Assembly: GCA_964424565.1 (NCBI GenBank)
Contig: CAYRIZ010000005.1
Coordinates: 1-58,370 of the forward strand
Direction of reading: 5' to 3'
DNA: 58,370 bases
From: Avisuccinivibrio sp964424565
Lineage (GTDB): Bacteria > Pseudomonadota > Gammaproteobacteria > Enterobacterales > Succinivibrionaceae
The notes beneath the pieces were generated by a model. It saw only the letters and a list, made by a program, of their open reading frames with translations. It made no database searches and was not told the origin of the DNA. Positions 35,438 to 44,337 of the stretch are shown here, piece by piece (positions within the stretch are counted from its first letter, which is position 1; each line of letters begins with the position of its first letter). A program made the position numbers and the translations under genes.

Positions 35438-36655
35438 TCAAATCTTATTCTGCCAGTAGGCAGCATCAGCCGCGCTTTTCTTAAAGCAGGCATTTTCCGC
35501 CGCAGCCGGATCGAAATACTGCTGCAGGAGGCGGGCAAAATCCCCGCCGCTGCTGCGGGCCCGGCCAAAGAGAATGCGCTGGGCCAGTTCACAGCGCTGC
35601 TGCTCTACAGCCGTACGGGCCAGCTGCAGCAGGGCGGCCTCATCATGCGCGCTCAGGCAGGAGCTGAGGATCTCAGCATCGCTCTTTTCCGCCTGCAGAC
35701 TGCAGGCCGGGTTCTGGTTTTGGATCACGGCTCCCTGCGGCTGCGGCAGTATCAGGGCCGCAGACTCCTGTGCTTCAGGCTGTGCCGCCACCAGATTTTC
35801 CACCGGCAGCTGAGGCTCGGCTGCAGCTGACAGATTTTCCACCGGCAGCTGAAGTTCAGGCTGCGGTGCCTGGGGCTCTGCTGCAGCTGTCAGATTTTCC
35901 ACCGGCGGCTGTGGTTCTACTGCAGGCGGCATAGGCTCGACTTCCGGTACTTTGGGCTCTGCAGCAGCCTGCGGCACAGGTTCTGGCTGCGGTGCTTCAG
36001 GCTCTGCCGCTGCCACCGGGGTTTCCGCCGGCGCTGCAGCTGCGGTTTCCTTCTTATCTGAGCCCAGCAGAAAATAAGCGGCAGCCGCCAGGGCCAGCAG
36101 TACTGCTACCAGTCCCAGAATTTTGGGCAGGGCAGATGAAGATTTTGCTGCCGCCGGCGGCACTGCCGGGCCGGGGGCGCCCTGCGGGGCGGTTGAGCCT
36201 GCTGCCTGACTGCCGGTCTTTGGTCCTGCCGGCTGAGCTGAAGCTGCAGCAGGATCTGCCCCCGGGGCCGTACGGCGGCTTAAATTCAAATTGTCCTTTA
36301 AAAAGGTATGCATCCCCACAGTAACCCCGGCCAGCGGTCTGACCTGCACGGCAAAGCGCGAGCCCTCGCAGATGACCAGCACGTCATTGAGCCTGGGATC
36401 CAGCTCCACGCACAAATCATCCCAGGCAAAGGAGGCCTGCCGCACTATCCAGCCGGAGGTATCAGTGCAGCCGCCGGACTGCAGCTGCCGCTGCAGGCGC
36501 TCATTGATCCAGTCCTCCTCGGCTTTGATCATAAACTGCAGGGTAAAGCGATCCCCCAGGACGGTGGGATCCACTTCCTCGTGGTTTTCCAAAAAGGCAT
36601 CGAAAATCATCAGTCCCCTGCCGTCAGGGGCGGTGGTAAATCTTCCGGTCTGCAT
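35438..36655 (-). CDS. single-pass membrane protein with Pro/Glu-rich periplasmic part
   Basis: 405 residues from the ATG at 36655, which overlaps the stop of the SrfC gene (TAATG). A cytoplasmic N-domain (about 1-130; IFDAFLENHEEVDPTVLGDRF, LCVELDPRLNDVLVI) is followed by an Ala/Pro linker. One membrane segment lies near 190-210 (LGLVAVLLALAAAAYFLLG). A periplasmic stretch repeats AAAEPQ and LPVENL (three to four copies), ending in a small Cys-containing domain. I do not recognise a family. The topology parallels the SrfA-like and vWA membrane proteins of the operon. Confidence 0.78.
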   Translation of the reverse strand: MQTGRFTTAPDGRGLMIFDAFLENHEEVDPTVLGDRFTLQFMIKAEEDWINERLQRQLQSGGCTDTSGWIVRQASFAWDDLCVELDPRLNDVLVICEGSRFAVQVRPLAGVTVGMHTFLKDNLNLSRRTAPGADPAAASAQPAGPKTGSQAAGSTAPQGAPGPAVPPAAAKSSSALPKILGLVAVLLALAAAAYFLLGSDKKETAAAAPAETPVAAAEPEAPQPEPVPQAAAEPKVPEVEPMPPAVEPQPPVENLTAAAEPQAPQPELQLPVENLSAAAEPQLPVENLVAAQPEAQESAALILPQPQGAVIQNQNPACSLQAEKSDAEILSSCLSAHDEAALLQLARTAVEQQRCELAQRILFGRARSSGGDFARLLQQYFDPAAAENACFKKSAADAAYWQNKI

Positions 36656-39420
36656 TATTTCTCTCCTGCCGTGGCGGCGCGCTCCAAAGAGGTGATCAGC
36701 GCGCACAGCCGATCATTTTCCCGGGCAGTAAGCCCGCCCTGCTCTCCGCTGGTACTCAGCAGCTTCATGGCACTGACCAGTACTGAAAAGTAATCTGCCC
36801 AGTAACGCTGCGCATAACTGATGCTGTCATCCTCCAGCTGAGGCAGATAATCATCGCGCGGCGGTACCCGGGAGAATACAGACTCCAGGTTCCGCCCGGC
36901 GGAAAGTTCCACCAGGGCCCCCTGCCGGTCAAAGGCAAAACGGCGCCCTATGGGACCGCCATTTAAGCGCTCAAATTCGCGAAAGCCCAGGAAGCTGACA
37001 AAATCAGACAAAAAGATCTGCGCCTTGTGGGCCTGAATCATGCGCTCCTGATCGCTGGAGCTGGAGGCATGCTCAGTTTTCTCCAGCTCTGCCGTCAGCA
37101 GAGCCTCCAGATTGAGCTGAGGGGAATGAAACAGCCGCAGCAGCTCCCGGGAAAAATCCTGCAGCAGCTGTTCAAAGGATTTGCTCAGCTCCGCGCGGCT
37201 CTTAAGCCTGGTCTGATCCTGATAGAAAAAGCCGTAGCGCCTGAGATCTTCTGCCGTAACCTCCCGGCGGGAAGACTGCAGCAGCTGCAGTTCACAAAGC
37301 AGTTGTGATTTGGCCGCGGCGGCAAAACTGCTCTGCGGCAGAGCGGAGATCACCTCCCCGAAAATATCCAGCACCCGCGCGGCATAGTTGGCGGCATTGG
37401 GCCCGGCCGAATACACGGCATCATAGGCCTGCTGCAGCGTCACATCAGAGATCTCCAAAGCCTCGCGCAGAGGTCCTAAGATCCGGCTGCGGCCGCTGTC
37501 GCACTGCAGCAGGCTGCGCGTGAGATTGATTCCGCGCCGCTCTGCCGCCTCCTGCTCGGCCTGCCCGCCGAAATGCGCCAGCGGACGCAGCTGCGCGGCC
37601 AATGCCTGCGGCAGCGGGGCGGTACGCCGGCACAGCCGCCGGTCATGCAGCTCTTCCTTGCTGGCAAACTGCGATCTCACCGCCGCCAGCAGGAAGGAAA
37701 TACCGCCGTCATTGAGCTGCATCATGGCATCCAGGGCCTGCCCCGGCTGCTGCAGGCGCAGTTTGTAAACGCTGTCGCTTTTGATTTCAGAGAGGATTTG
37801 CCTGACCTGCCCCTCCCGCTCCGGGCGCAGGGCTGTTTCCCGCTGGCCTTCACAGACAAACAAATCGCTGTTCATGCCCGGCTTGCGCACTATAAAGCAG
37901 TTGTTGAAGGGAGTATGCGGCGTCCATTCCTTCATCCAGGTACAGCCGGAGAAGCGTTCCAGCGGCGTGGAAATGAATAAATTGACATTGCCCGGCGCCC
38001 CGGCGGCAGCCTGTCTTACTTCCTTGGTCAGGGGCTCATCCGCCCGGGTGAGCACAAAATAAAAGGGATTGTGCTGTACCCTGGCGCGGGCGGCCGGATC
38101 GGCGCCTACATTGTCGGCTATCCACTTTTCGGAAATGCCCACAATATCAGTCACTTCCACCTGATTGTGCATGCCCACGCACAGCATCAGAATATCTATT
38201 TCCCCGCGGGCGGCGCTGCGCTCAAACAAGTAGGCCACCTTGCCGCGGCGCAGAAATTCCCAGCTCTCTATCATCATGGCCGTGGGCGTGTTCTCGTCCG
38301 TCTGCAGGGCTTCATCCTCCAGGCAGGCCGACAGCTGCCGCTGCTCCCGCGAGCGGGCGCCGGGGAAATCCAGCACATCAAAGTTATCCAGCAGGCCGCC
38401 TGCTGGCAGCGGGAAAGTCAGCTCCAAAGCCGCGGCGGCCAGACAGGCAAAAGGCAGGGTGACATACTGCCCCGGGCCCAGGGCCACGGTGATCTCATCG
38501 TCCCGGCCGTCGAGAATATGGCGCAGGGACTGAATATTGATGATATTGTGCTGCCCGGTACTGCTGTCGCGCACCCCCGCTTCATTCTTTCTGACAAAGG
38601 CATCGAGGGGCACATAAATATAGTCATGCCCGGCGAATTTCAGCACGGCCTCAGCCACAGTGCGGTAGTAGAGGGTAAAGACTTTGGCGCGGCACCAGAA
38701 CACGGCCATCAGCTCGGCCCGGCCGGGCAGCGGCAGTGATCCCATAAGCTTTATAAAGCGCTGCCAGAAGAGGCCTGAGGTATCGGCCACCGGGCTGAGC
38801 CACCCGCCGCCCTGCTCGAGTATATAAAGCATCAGCGAGCACAGCTCCTCAAAGCAGGGGGCATCGGCAGCCTTGCCGGTCCTGAGGGCGGCGGCATAGC
38901 GGTTTTCCACTGTGTCCAGATAAGAGAGCATGGCCGGGAGCTCAAAGGAGGGCTTGTCTGCGGTCAGATTGAGATCGTGGAAAAAGGAATTGACCAGGAT
39001 TTTGCCTATATCGCATTCCCGCAGGACGCGCACCTTGAGGGGAAAGCCGGGCACAGCCTCCGGCGGCTGATGGGTAAAGCGGGTAATGAAGCCCGTGGCT
39101 TCCTTGTCGCCGCCGGGGGGATTGATATGGCGGATAAAATCTATGGTTTCGCCGTCTAGTACGGCCTGCAGGCTGCCGTCCGGGGCGGCCATGCGCGAAA
39201 CCAGATGGCTCTTGCCGGACTGCGAGGCTCCGAATACCCCAATGGTCAGCCGGGCCGGCAGGGTTTCCGCCGCCGCGCGGGCGCTTTCAGCCGTGCGGGC
39301 GGCCAGCAGGTTCAGCTCATGTTTTTTCTGCTGCAGTACTTTGATTTCCCTGTGATCCTGCACGAAGCTTCTGACACCGGCGGCGGCCTGCGCTGCCTCA
39401 ATAAAAATCTGCTTGTCCAT
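36655..39420 (-). CDS. srfC: SrfC, P-loop GTPase-like virulence-factor family protein
   Basis: 921 residues. A P-loop (GVFGASQSGKSHL, about 60-72) lies in a dynamin-like context, followed by ITRFTHQ and, much later, DNFDVLDFPGARSREQRQLSA, which fits a DxxG switch. The rest is mostly helical, as in dynamin-like proteins. This is the SrfC family, named in Salmonella as regulated by SsrB. It has no signal peptide or clear membrane segment. It starts 15 bases after the SrfB stop. Biochemical function is not established; a membrane-associated GTPase is my inference. Confidence 0.85.
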   Translation of the reverse strand: MDKQIFIEAAQAAAGVRSFVQDHREIKVLQQKKHELNLLAARTAESARAAAETLPARLTIGVFGASQSGKSHLVSRMAAPDGSLQAVLDGETIDFIRHINPPGGDKEATGFITRFTHQPPEAVPGFPLKVRVLRECDIGKILVNSFFHDLNLTADKPSFELPAMLSYLDTVENRYAAALRTGKAADAPCFEELCSLMLYILEQGGGWLSPVADTSGLFWQRFIKLMGSLPLPGRAELMAVFWCRAKVFTLYYRTVAEAVLKFAGHDYIYVPLDAFVRKNEAGVRDSSTGQHNIINIQSLRHILDGRDDEITVALGPGQYVTLPFACLAAAALELTFPLPAGGLLDNFDVLDFPGARSREQRQLSACLEDEALQTDENTPTAMMIESWEFLRRGKVAYLFERSAARGEIDILMLCVGMHNQVEVTDIVGISEKWIADNVGADPAARARVQHNPFYFVLTRADEPLTKEVRQAAAGAPGNVNLFISTPLERFSGCTWMKEWTPHTPFNNCFIVRKPGMNSDLFVCEGQRETALRPEREGQVRQILSEIKSDSVYKLRLQQPGQALDAMMQLNDGGISFLLAAVRSQFASKEELHDRRLCRRTAPLPQALAAQLRPLAHFGGQAEQEAAERRGINLTRSLLQCDSGRSRILGPLREALEISDVTLQQAYDAVYSAGPNAANYAARVLDIFGEVISALPQSSFAAAAKSQLLCELQLLQSSRREVTAEDLRRYGFFYQDQTRLKSRAELSKSFEQLLQDFSRELLRLFHSPQLNLEALLTAELEKTEHASSSSDQERMIQAHKAQIFLSDFVSFLGFREFERLNGGPIGRRFAFDRQGALVELSAGRNLESVFSRVPPRDDYLPQLEDDSISYAQRYWADYFSVLVSAMKLLSTSGEQGGLTARENDRLCALITSLERAATAGEK

Positions 39421-39435
39421 GCTCAGTCCTCAGCC

Positions 39436-42400
39436 TCAGTTTCTCTTGAGAATACCGCTGTCCACCCAGTAATCGCTGTCACTGCCTGACACAGTAAAGA
39501 GTTTCAGATCCACAAATTCACTCAAATCATCGCCGGCGCTGCCCTCCAAATCGGCATTGACCTCAGCCAGGCTGAAGATCACCACAGCCGAGCCGTTGAC
39601 CGGCTCGAGCACCTCGCTTTCCAGGCGCACCCGCACCGGACTGCTGCCGGCCAGCAGGGCATGGCGCACCTGCCGCAGGCGGTCGGCTATGTACTGCTCA
39701 TACAGTCTGACCAGCGCCCGCCGGCTCTGCCGCAGCACCCGCAGCTCGGCCTGCTCCTGTCCTGCGGCCACACTGGCCTTGAATTCAGCCAATTGCTGCT
39801 GTCCTGCGGCAGCATATTTCTGCCACAGCTCCTGCCTTTTGGCCTCGATCTGCCGCGCCTGCTCCTGTCCGCCGCCAAATAATTTGCGCAATCCAGTGGG
39901 TTTGGGCAGGGAGGCGGCAAAGCTCTGCAGCTCTGCCTGCGTCTGCTGCTGCGCCCACTGCAGCAGTTCCTGCTCCCGGGCCTGCACTGCCTTCTGATCG
40001 GCTGCGGCCTGCACGGCCTGCAGATCGCGCCGCAGCTGTTCAACCTGCTGGCGCATGGCATTGCCGGAGGGACCGCTGCGCCGCAGGGGCCTTAAGGCGG
40101 AAACCAGGGCCATGAATTTATCGCTGCAGCCGGCGGTCAGCTTAAACTGCATCAGCTGCTGCAGTTCGCGGTTTTTCATACAGGCGCGGCTGTCGCTGCC
40201 CACAAATTCCAGCCGGTACAGCGGCAGGGCATCAAAGCGCGGATTGATAAACTGCTTGTAGCCTATGTTGGCCGGCAGCATTACCTCAAATTCGGCATCC
40301 GCCCGCACCGCCGGCTCGATCAATCCGGCCTCATTCAGCCGGCAGCGCTCATAGGCAAATTCAGTCTGCTCCGCGCCTGCCGGATCGCCGGCCAGCTGGC
40401 CTGCGGCATCGCGGCTGCAGAGGCGGTAGAGCAGAGCCTGCATTTTGTTTTTATTGTCGGTAACACCCAGATAACGCATGGTATTGATGCGTCTGGCCGA
40501 GGCGTAATAGCGGAAATTGTCCGGGCGGCAGCCCTCGGCGCACATAAAGCTGAGCATGGCGCCCACCGCCGCCGTGGTCTTGGGATCGCCTATGCGCCCG
40601 TCATCGCCGGCAAAGGGATACCAGCTGCCGCTGCAGCGGTAATTGTGCATGGAGATGATGCGGGCAGGCGAGAGATTAAGCCTCTGGGCAAAAAAGGTAT
40701 GCAGACCGGGGATCTGACTGGGCCGGCCGGTCAGCAGCAGGATATCGCAGCGGTAGAGGGCGATCAGCTCGCACAAATAATCCAGCTGTTTGCATATATT
40801 GAAGCTGCGCCCGGAGATGAGGTTTTGATTCATCCGGCTCAAATCCACCTGCATGGTGAGATCTTCAAAACGCTGTCCCGGCAGATACTGCCCCAGGCCG
40901 TGGCGGCCATTTAAAAAATCCAGCACCGGTCTGACTTCCTCCAGGGAACGCAGAGGGGGAGAGGGTTTCTTCAGATCCCGGCGGCTGTCCACTGCCGGAT
41001 TGACCTCGCGGCCGAGCAGAAAATCGGCCATGCTGCCGGAGACCACTACCCGGTCGGGCACGCCGCTGCCTACAGCAAAGGAGTGCTCGAGGTGGAACAT
41101 GATGCGCAGGCCTATGGGAATGTAAATGCGCTGCACCGCCTGCTGCTTGAGGGTTTTGATGCTTATTTCCTGTCTGGAGCTGCCGCTGCCTATGACGGCA
41201 TTGAGCTTTTCTGCAGACACGCCGTTGGCGGCAAACACCTGCTCCAGCGTTTTGACTATGCTGTCGGTGATGATGTCGCGCAGTATATCGTCGCCGGCAA
41301 TTTTGAAGCCGTCGCGCAGCAGCTCGCGGGCCCGGATATTGGCCTCGCTTTCGGATTTGCCGCGTGGAAAGGAGTAATCGCGTATGGTGAGATCGGTAGT
41401 GCCGCCGCCTATGTCTATGGAGGCAAAACGCGCGCAGATTTGCGAGCCGTCCGCCGCCCCCTGATCCAAAAAGCGCCCGTCGGCATCAGAGCGGCGGATA
41501 AAGGACAGAAAACGGCTGCCATTGCCGCCGAAAATCTCCTGGCTTTCATTGAACAAATAGACCAGCTGCGCGCCTTCAGCTTCATTCCAGCGCAGGAAGA
41601 TGCGCGGGAAAGCAGGCCAGACGCCGCTGCTGTGCTGCGGGTGCACCTCAGGGCCTGATTTGTCATAGCCCATGCTCTTCCACAAGATGCCCAAGGCATC
41701 ATCGGCGCAGCGGCGGAAGATCTCCTGCTCCTGCAGGGGCATGGCCGGCGGATAGGTCAAAATCACATTTTTCAGGCAGCGCGGGGAATTTTTGTCATCG
41801 CTCTTGAGGCGGTAGCTCAGGCTGTTGATCTGCATCAGCGTCTGGGCAAAAATCTCCAGCAGCATAAAAGTCATCATGGAGCGCCGCGAGTACAGCGCCT
41901 GCATGTGTACCTTGAGCCTGTTGTCATCTTCCCCGGGATTGAAGCGGGTGGAGCCGGAGGAGCACAGCAGGCTGCTGACCCGATCCAGCCACACATGCTC
42001 GCTTTGTCTGGCCTGCCGCTCGCGCAGGAAGGGACTGTCTATCAAATAGCTGTAGGGATTGAACTTCCACTCGCTGCTGTCATGCAGCGGCTCGGTGGAC
42101 CACAAAAAGCGCTTGGGGGAGGTCAGTCCGGTCAGGCCCTCATTGCCGCAGCGCAGGGCCGCCAGCCCGGCTGCTTCCTGCCCCACCCGCACCAGGGAAG
42201 GCCACTCAAAGGCGTGAATATAGCCGGACAGGGCCGAGCAGTTGTTGTAGTCAAAATCCGCTTTGGAAAATTCCACCCGGCTGGGGAAGGGCTCCAGATA
42301 GATCTGCTCGGGAGCGTTGAAGTCGCGCAGCTGCAGCCGGCCGGCCTGAAAGCCTGTATTGTCCCCGCCCTCCTCAAACAGCAGACCGCAGGAGCGGGAA

Positions 42401-43230
42401 TTGCCTATGTCCAGCACCAGGCTGACCTGCCGCTTGTCGCTTAAACTGCGATCGGAAAAGCTCAGCAGGCGCAGGGATTTGAGCTGAGGCCTGATCTGCA
42501 GAAAGGCCAGCATGTTCAGATAATGCAGCAGATGCTCCTGCTCCTCATCCATGCGGCGGGCACAGTCACCGCGGCGCACGCGCGGCAGGCGCTCGGGAGC
42601 CAGATCGGCAAATACTTCCCGGCACCACTGGGCGGCAAAGGAATTGCCGCGGGCATCCTTATCGAGGAAACGGCAGAGCTGACTGTAGGAGCGGCAGCAC
42701 TCAAAGCTCCGTCCGGATTCCACATCCTCGCGGGTAGGGGTACAGGTGCCGCTGCCGGGGGCATCAGTGGTGGTGGTATCCACGGCATAGACTATGCGGT
42801 AATGTACAGGACCGGAGCTTCCCCCCGCCGCTGCCGCCGCGTTATTGCCTTTGAGGGCGATCACCCGGGCCCGCACCCAGTTTACCGGACCGCAGTGCTG
42901 CAGGCTGCCGCTGGTGAAAAAGGGCACCGGAAACCACACGCCGGCAAAAAGATCGAGGCTCTGCAGCATGGACACGGTTTTGTCGCGCAGGGTTTTGACC
43001 TCGGCTGCTTCCACCTCACTGCCGGAGAGCGGATCGACAAAACGCTCGGGATCGGGGGTCGCGGCATAACGCAGCGGCGGCTCGGGCTGATTTAATCTGA
43101 AGGAACCCTCCCGGTAATGCCTGAACTCATCGCTTTCCCAGTCAATGCTGACGGCAAAATCCAGGAACTGTATGCCGGTGTTTTCAATAAGCTCTATGTG
43201 ATCGTTGGTATCCAGAATTTCTGCTAGCAT
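39436..43230 (-). CDS. srfB: SrfB, actin/Hsp70-fold ATPase-like protein
   Basis: 1264 residues from the ATG at 43230 (MLAEILDTNDHIEL). Two phosphate-binding motifs of the actin/Hsp70 superfamily are present: VLDIGNSRSCGLLFEEGG (about 272) and ASIDIGGGTTDLTIRDY (about 603). VVVSGSM and LLLTGRPSQIPGLHTFF suit the adenosine-site region. A C-terminal coiled coil (about 1100-1200; QQVEQLRRDLQAVQAAADQK) follows. Enterobacterial SrfB is shorter (about 1000). It is the first gene of the operon. I see no consensus promoter in the 276 bp upstream, only a possible TATAAA near 43300. Confidence 0.87.
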   Translation of the reverse strand: MLAEILDTNDHIELIENTGIQFLDFAVSIDWESDEFRHYREGSFRLNQPEPPLRYAATPDPERFVDPLSGSEVEAAEVKTLRDKTVSMLQSLDLFAGVWFPVPFFTSGSLQHCGPVNWVRARVIALKGNNAAAAAGGSSGPVHYRIVYAVDTTTTDAPGSGTCTPTREDVESGRSFECCRSYSQLCRFLDKDARGNSFAAQWCREVFADLAPERLPRVRRGDCARRMDEEQEHLLHYLNMLAFLQIRPQLKSLRLLSFSDRSLSDKRQVSLVLDIGNSRSCGLLFEEGGDNTGFQAGRLQLRDFNAPEQIYLEPFPSRVEFSKADFDYNNCSALSGYIHAFEWPSLVRVGQEAAGLAALRCGNEGLTGLTSPKRFLWSTEPLHDSSEWKFNPYSYLIDSPFLRERQARQSEHVWLDRVSSLLCSSGSTRFNPGEDDNRLKVHMQALYSRRSMMTFMLLEIFAQTLMQINSLSYRLKSDDKNSPRCLKNVILTYPPAMPLQEQEIFRRCADDALGILWKSMGYDKSGPEVHPQHSSGVWPAFPRIFLRWNEAEGAQLVYLFNESQEIFGGNGSRFLSFIRRSDADGRFLDQGAADGSQICARFASIDIGGGTTDLTIRDYSFPRGKSESEANIRARELLRDGFKIAGDDILRDIITDSIVKTLEQVFAANGVSAEKLNAVIGSGSSRQEISIKTLKQQAVQRIYIPIGLRIMFHLEHSFAVGSGVPDRVVVSGSMADFLLGREVNPAVDSRRDLKKPSPPLRSLEEVRPVLDFLNGRHGLGQYLPGQRFEDLTMQVDLSRMNQNLISGRSFNICKQLDYLCELIALYRCDILLLTGRPSQIPGLHTFFAQRLNLSPARIISMHNYRCSGSWYPFAGDDGRIGDPKTTAAVGAMLSFMCAEGCRPDNFRYYASARRINTMRYLGVTDNKNKMQALLYRLCSRDAAGQLAGDPAGAEQTEFAYERCRLNEAGLIEPAVRADAEFEVMLPANIGYKQFINPRFDALPLYRLEFVGSDSRACMKNRELQQLMQFKLTAGCSDKFMALVSALRPLRRSGPSGNAMRQQVEQLRRDLQAVQAAADQKAVQAREQELLQWAQQQTQAELQSFAASLPKPTGLRKLFGGGQEQARQIEAKRQELWQKYAAAGQQQLAEFKASVAAGQEQAELRVLRQSRRALVRLYEQYIADRLRQVRHALLAGSSPVRVRLESEVLEPVNGSAVVIFSLAEVNADLEGSAGDDLSEFVDLKLFTVSGSDSDYWVDSGILKRN

Positions 43231-43506
43231 AATCTTACCACCCCTGCCGCGCAGCCCCGGGCTGCTGCCTGCCTGGCAGCTGCAGCGCAGGCACACTGTT
43301 TATATTCTGATGCAGGCTGCACTCCTTGTCTTCAGCTTAGATTTTGTAACAACAGCCGGCCGGCCGCAATAATTAATCACCCCAAACCGGCCAAAAATGA
43401 GCGAAACTGATCCTGCTTCCAAATGATAGAATGCATCTGACCCATACCTGCACATGCTACAAGGAGGAGCGCTGCCTTCCGTGTCAGGGCGGCAGCCTAC
43501 AGCTAT

Positions 43507-44319
43507 ATGAGCAATTGTACCCTTACCATGCTGGGGACCGGGCATGCCCTGGTAACTCAGATCTTCAACACCTGCTTTACCATCAAAAGCGATCACACCC
43601 TGCTGCTGACCGACACCGGCGGCGGCAACGGCATCCTGCGGCAGCTGCAGGACAGCGGCACCAATTTGCGCAACCTGGAGCATTTGTTCATCACTCATGC
43701 CCATACCGATCACCTGCTGGGCGCTCCCTGGGTGCTGCGCTCCATAGCCGGTTTGATCCGCAGCGGTCAGCACCGCGGGCACTTTACCGTCTACAGTCAT
43801 GCCAAGGTGCTGCAAATCCTCAACTACATGCTCGCCGAGCTGTTTTCCAAGCGAGATCGGGAGATCTGCCAAAAACATGTGCAGCTGCAGGAGATAGCAG
43901 AAGGACAGGCCATTGCCATGGGGGACTTCACCCTGATTCCCTTTGACATTCACTCCACCAAGGCCACGCAGTACGGCTACAGGCTGACCCTGCCGGACGG
44001 CAAGGTGGTGGTGTGTCTGGGTGACGAGCCCTTCAATGAGCTCTGCCGGCCTTATGCGGAAAATGCCGATTATTTATTGTGCGAGGCTTTTTGCCTGAAA
44101 AAGGAAGAAGAGGTGTATCACCCCTATCAGAAGAATCACTCTACGGCCTGGGATGCCGGCTGCCATGCCGCCGACCTCAAGGCCCGCAATCTGGTGATCT
44201 ATCACACTGAAGAGGACAATTTAAGCAACCGCCAGGCTTCTTATTTCCGCGAGGCGGCAGAAAACTTCAAAGGCCCCATCTACATTCCGGACGATTTGGA
44301 CAGCATAGAGCTGATCTGA
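43507..44319 (+). CDS. MBL-fold metallo-hydrolase, RNase Z-like
   Basis: 270 residues. The metal motif HAHTDH is at 64-69, followed later by H in DIHST, D in CLGDEP and H in QKNHSTAWDAGCHA. The N-terminus LTMLGTGHALVTQIFNTCF is of the RNase Z/AtsA group. The substrate is unknown. A good AAGGAGG lies about 40 bases before this ATG, too far to serve it, so the exact start is uncertain. It is divergent from srfB and converges with recJ (18 bp apart). Confidence 0.82.
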   Translation: MSNCTLTMLGTGHALVTQIFNTCFTIKSDHTLLLTDTGGGNGILRQLQDSGTNLRNLEHLFITHAHTDHLLGAPWVLRSIAGLIRSGQHRGHFTVYSHAKVLQILNYMLAELFSKRDREICQKHVQLQEIAEGQAIAMGDFTLIPFDIHSTKATQYGYRLTLPDGKVVVCLGDEPFNELCRPYAENADYLLCEAFCLKKEEEVYHPYQKNHSTAWDAGCHAADLKARNLVIYHTEEDNLSNRQASYFREAAENFKGPIYIPDDLDSIELI

Positions 44320-44337
44320 GCACCGGAGGAGAGCTTG

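Noticed and set aside
38071..38739. 222-codon plus-strand frame
   Set aside because: It is antisense to srfC and has no binding site or domain.
25203..43230. type VI secretion locus
   Set aside because: TagR/S/T-like genes are present, but no sheath, Hcp, VgrG, baseplate or TssJLM gene is seen.
43300..43953. 217-codon minus-strand open frame upstream of srfB
   Set aside because: It overlaps the MBL-fold gene, whose metal-binding motif is clear, and shows no domain or binding site of its own.
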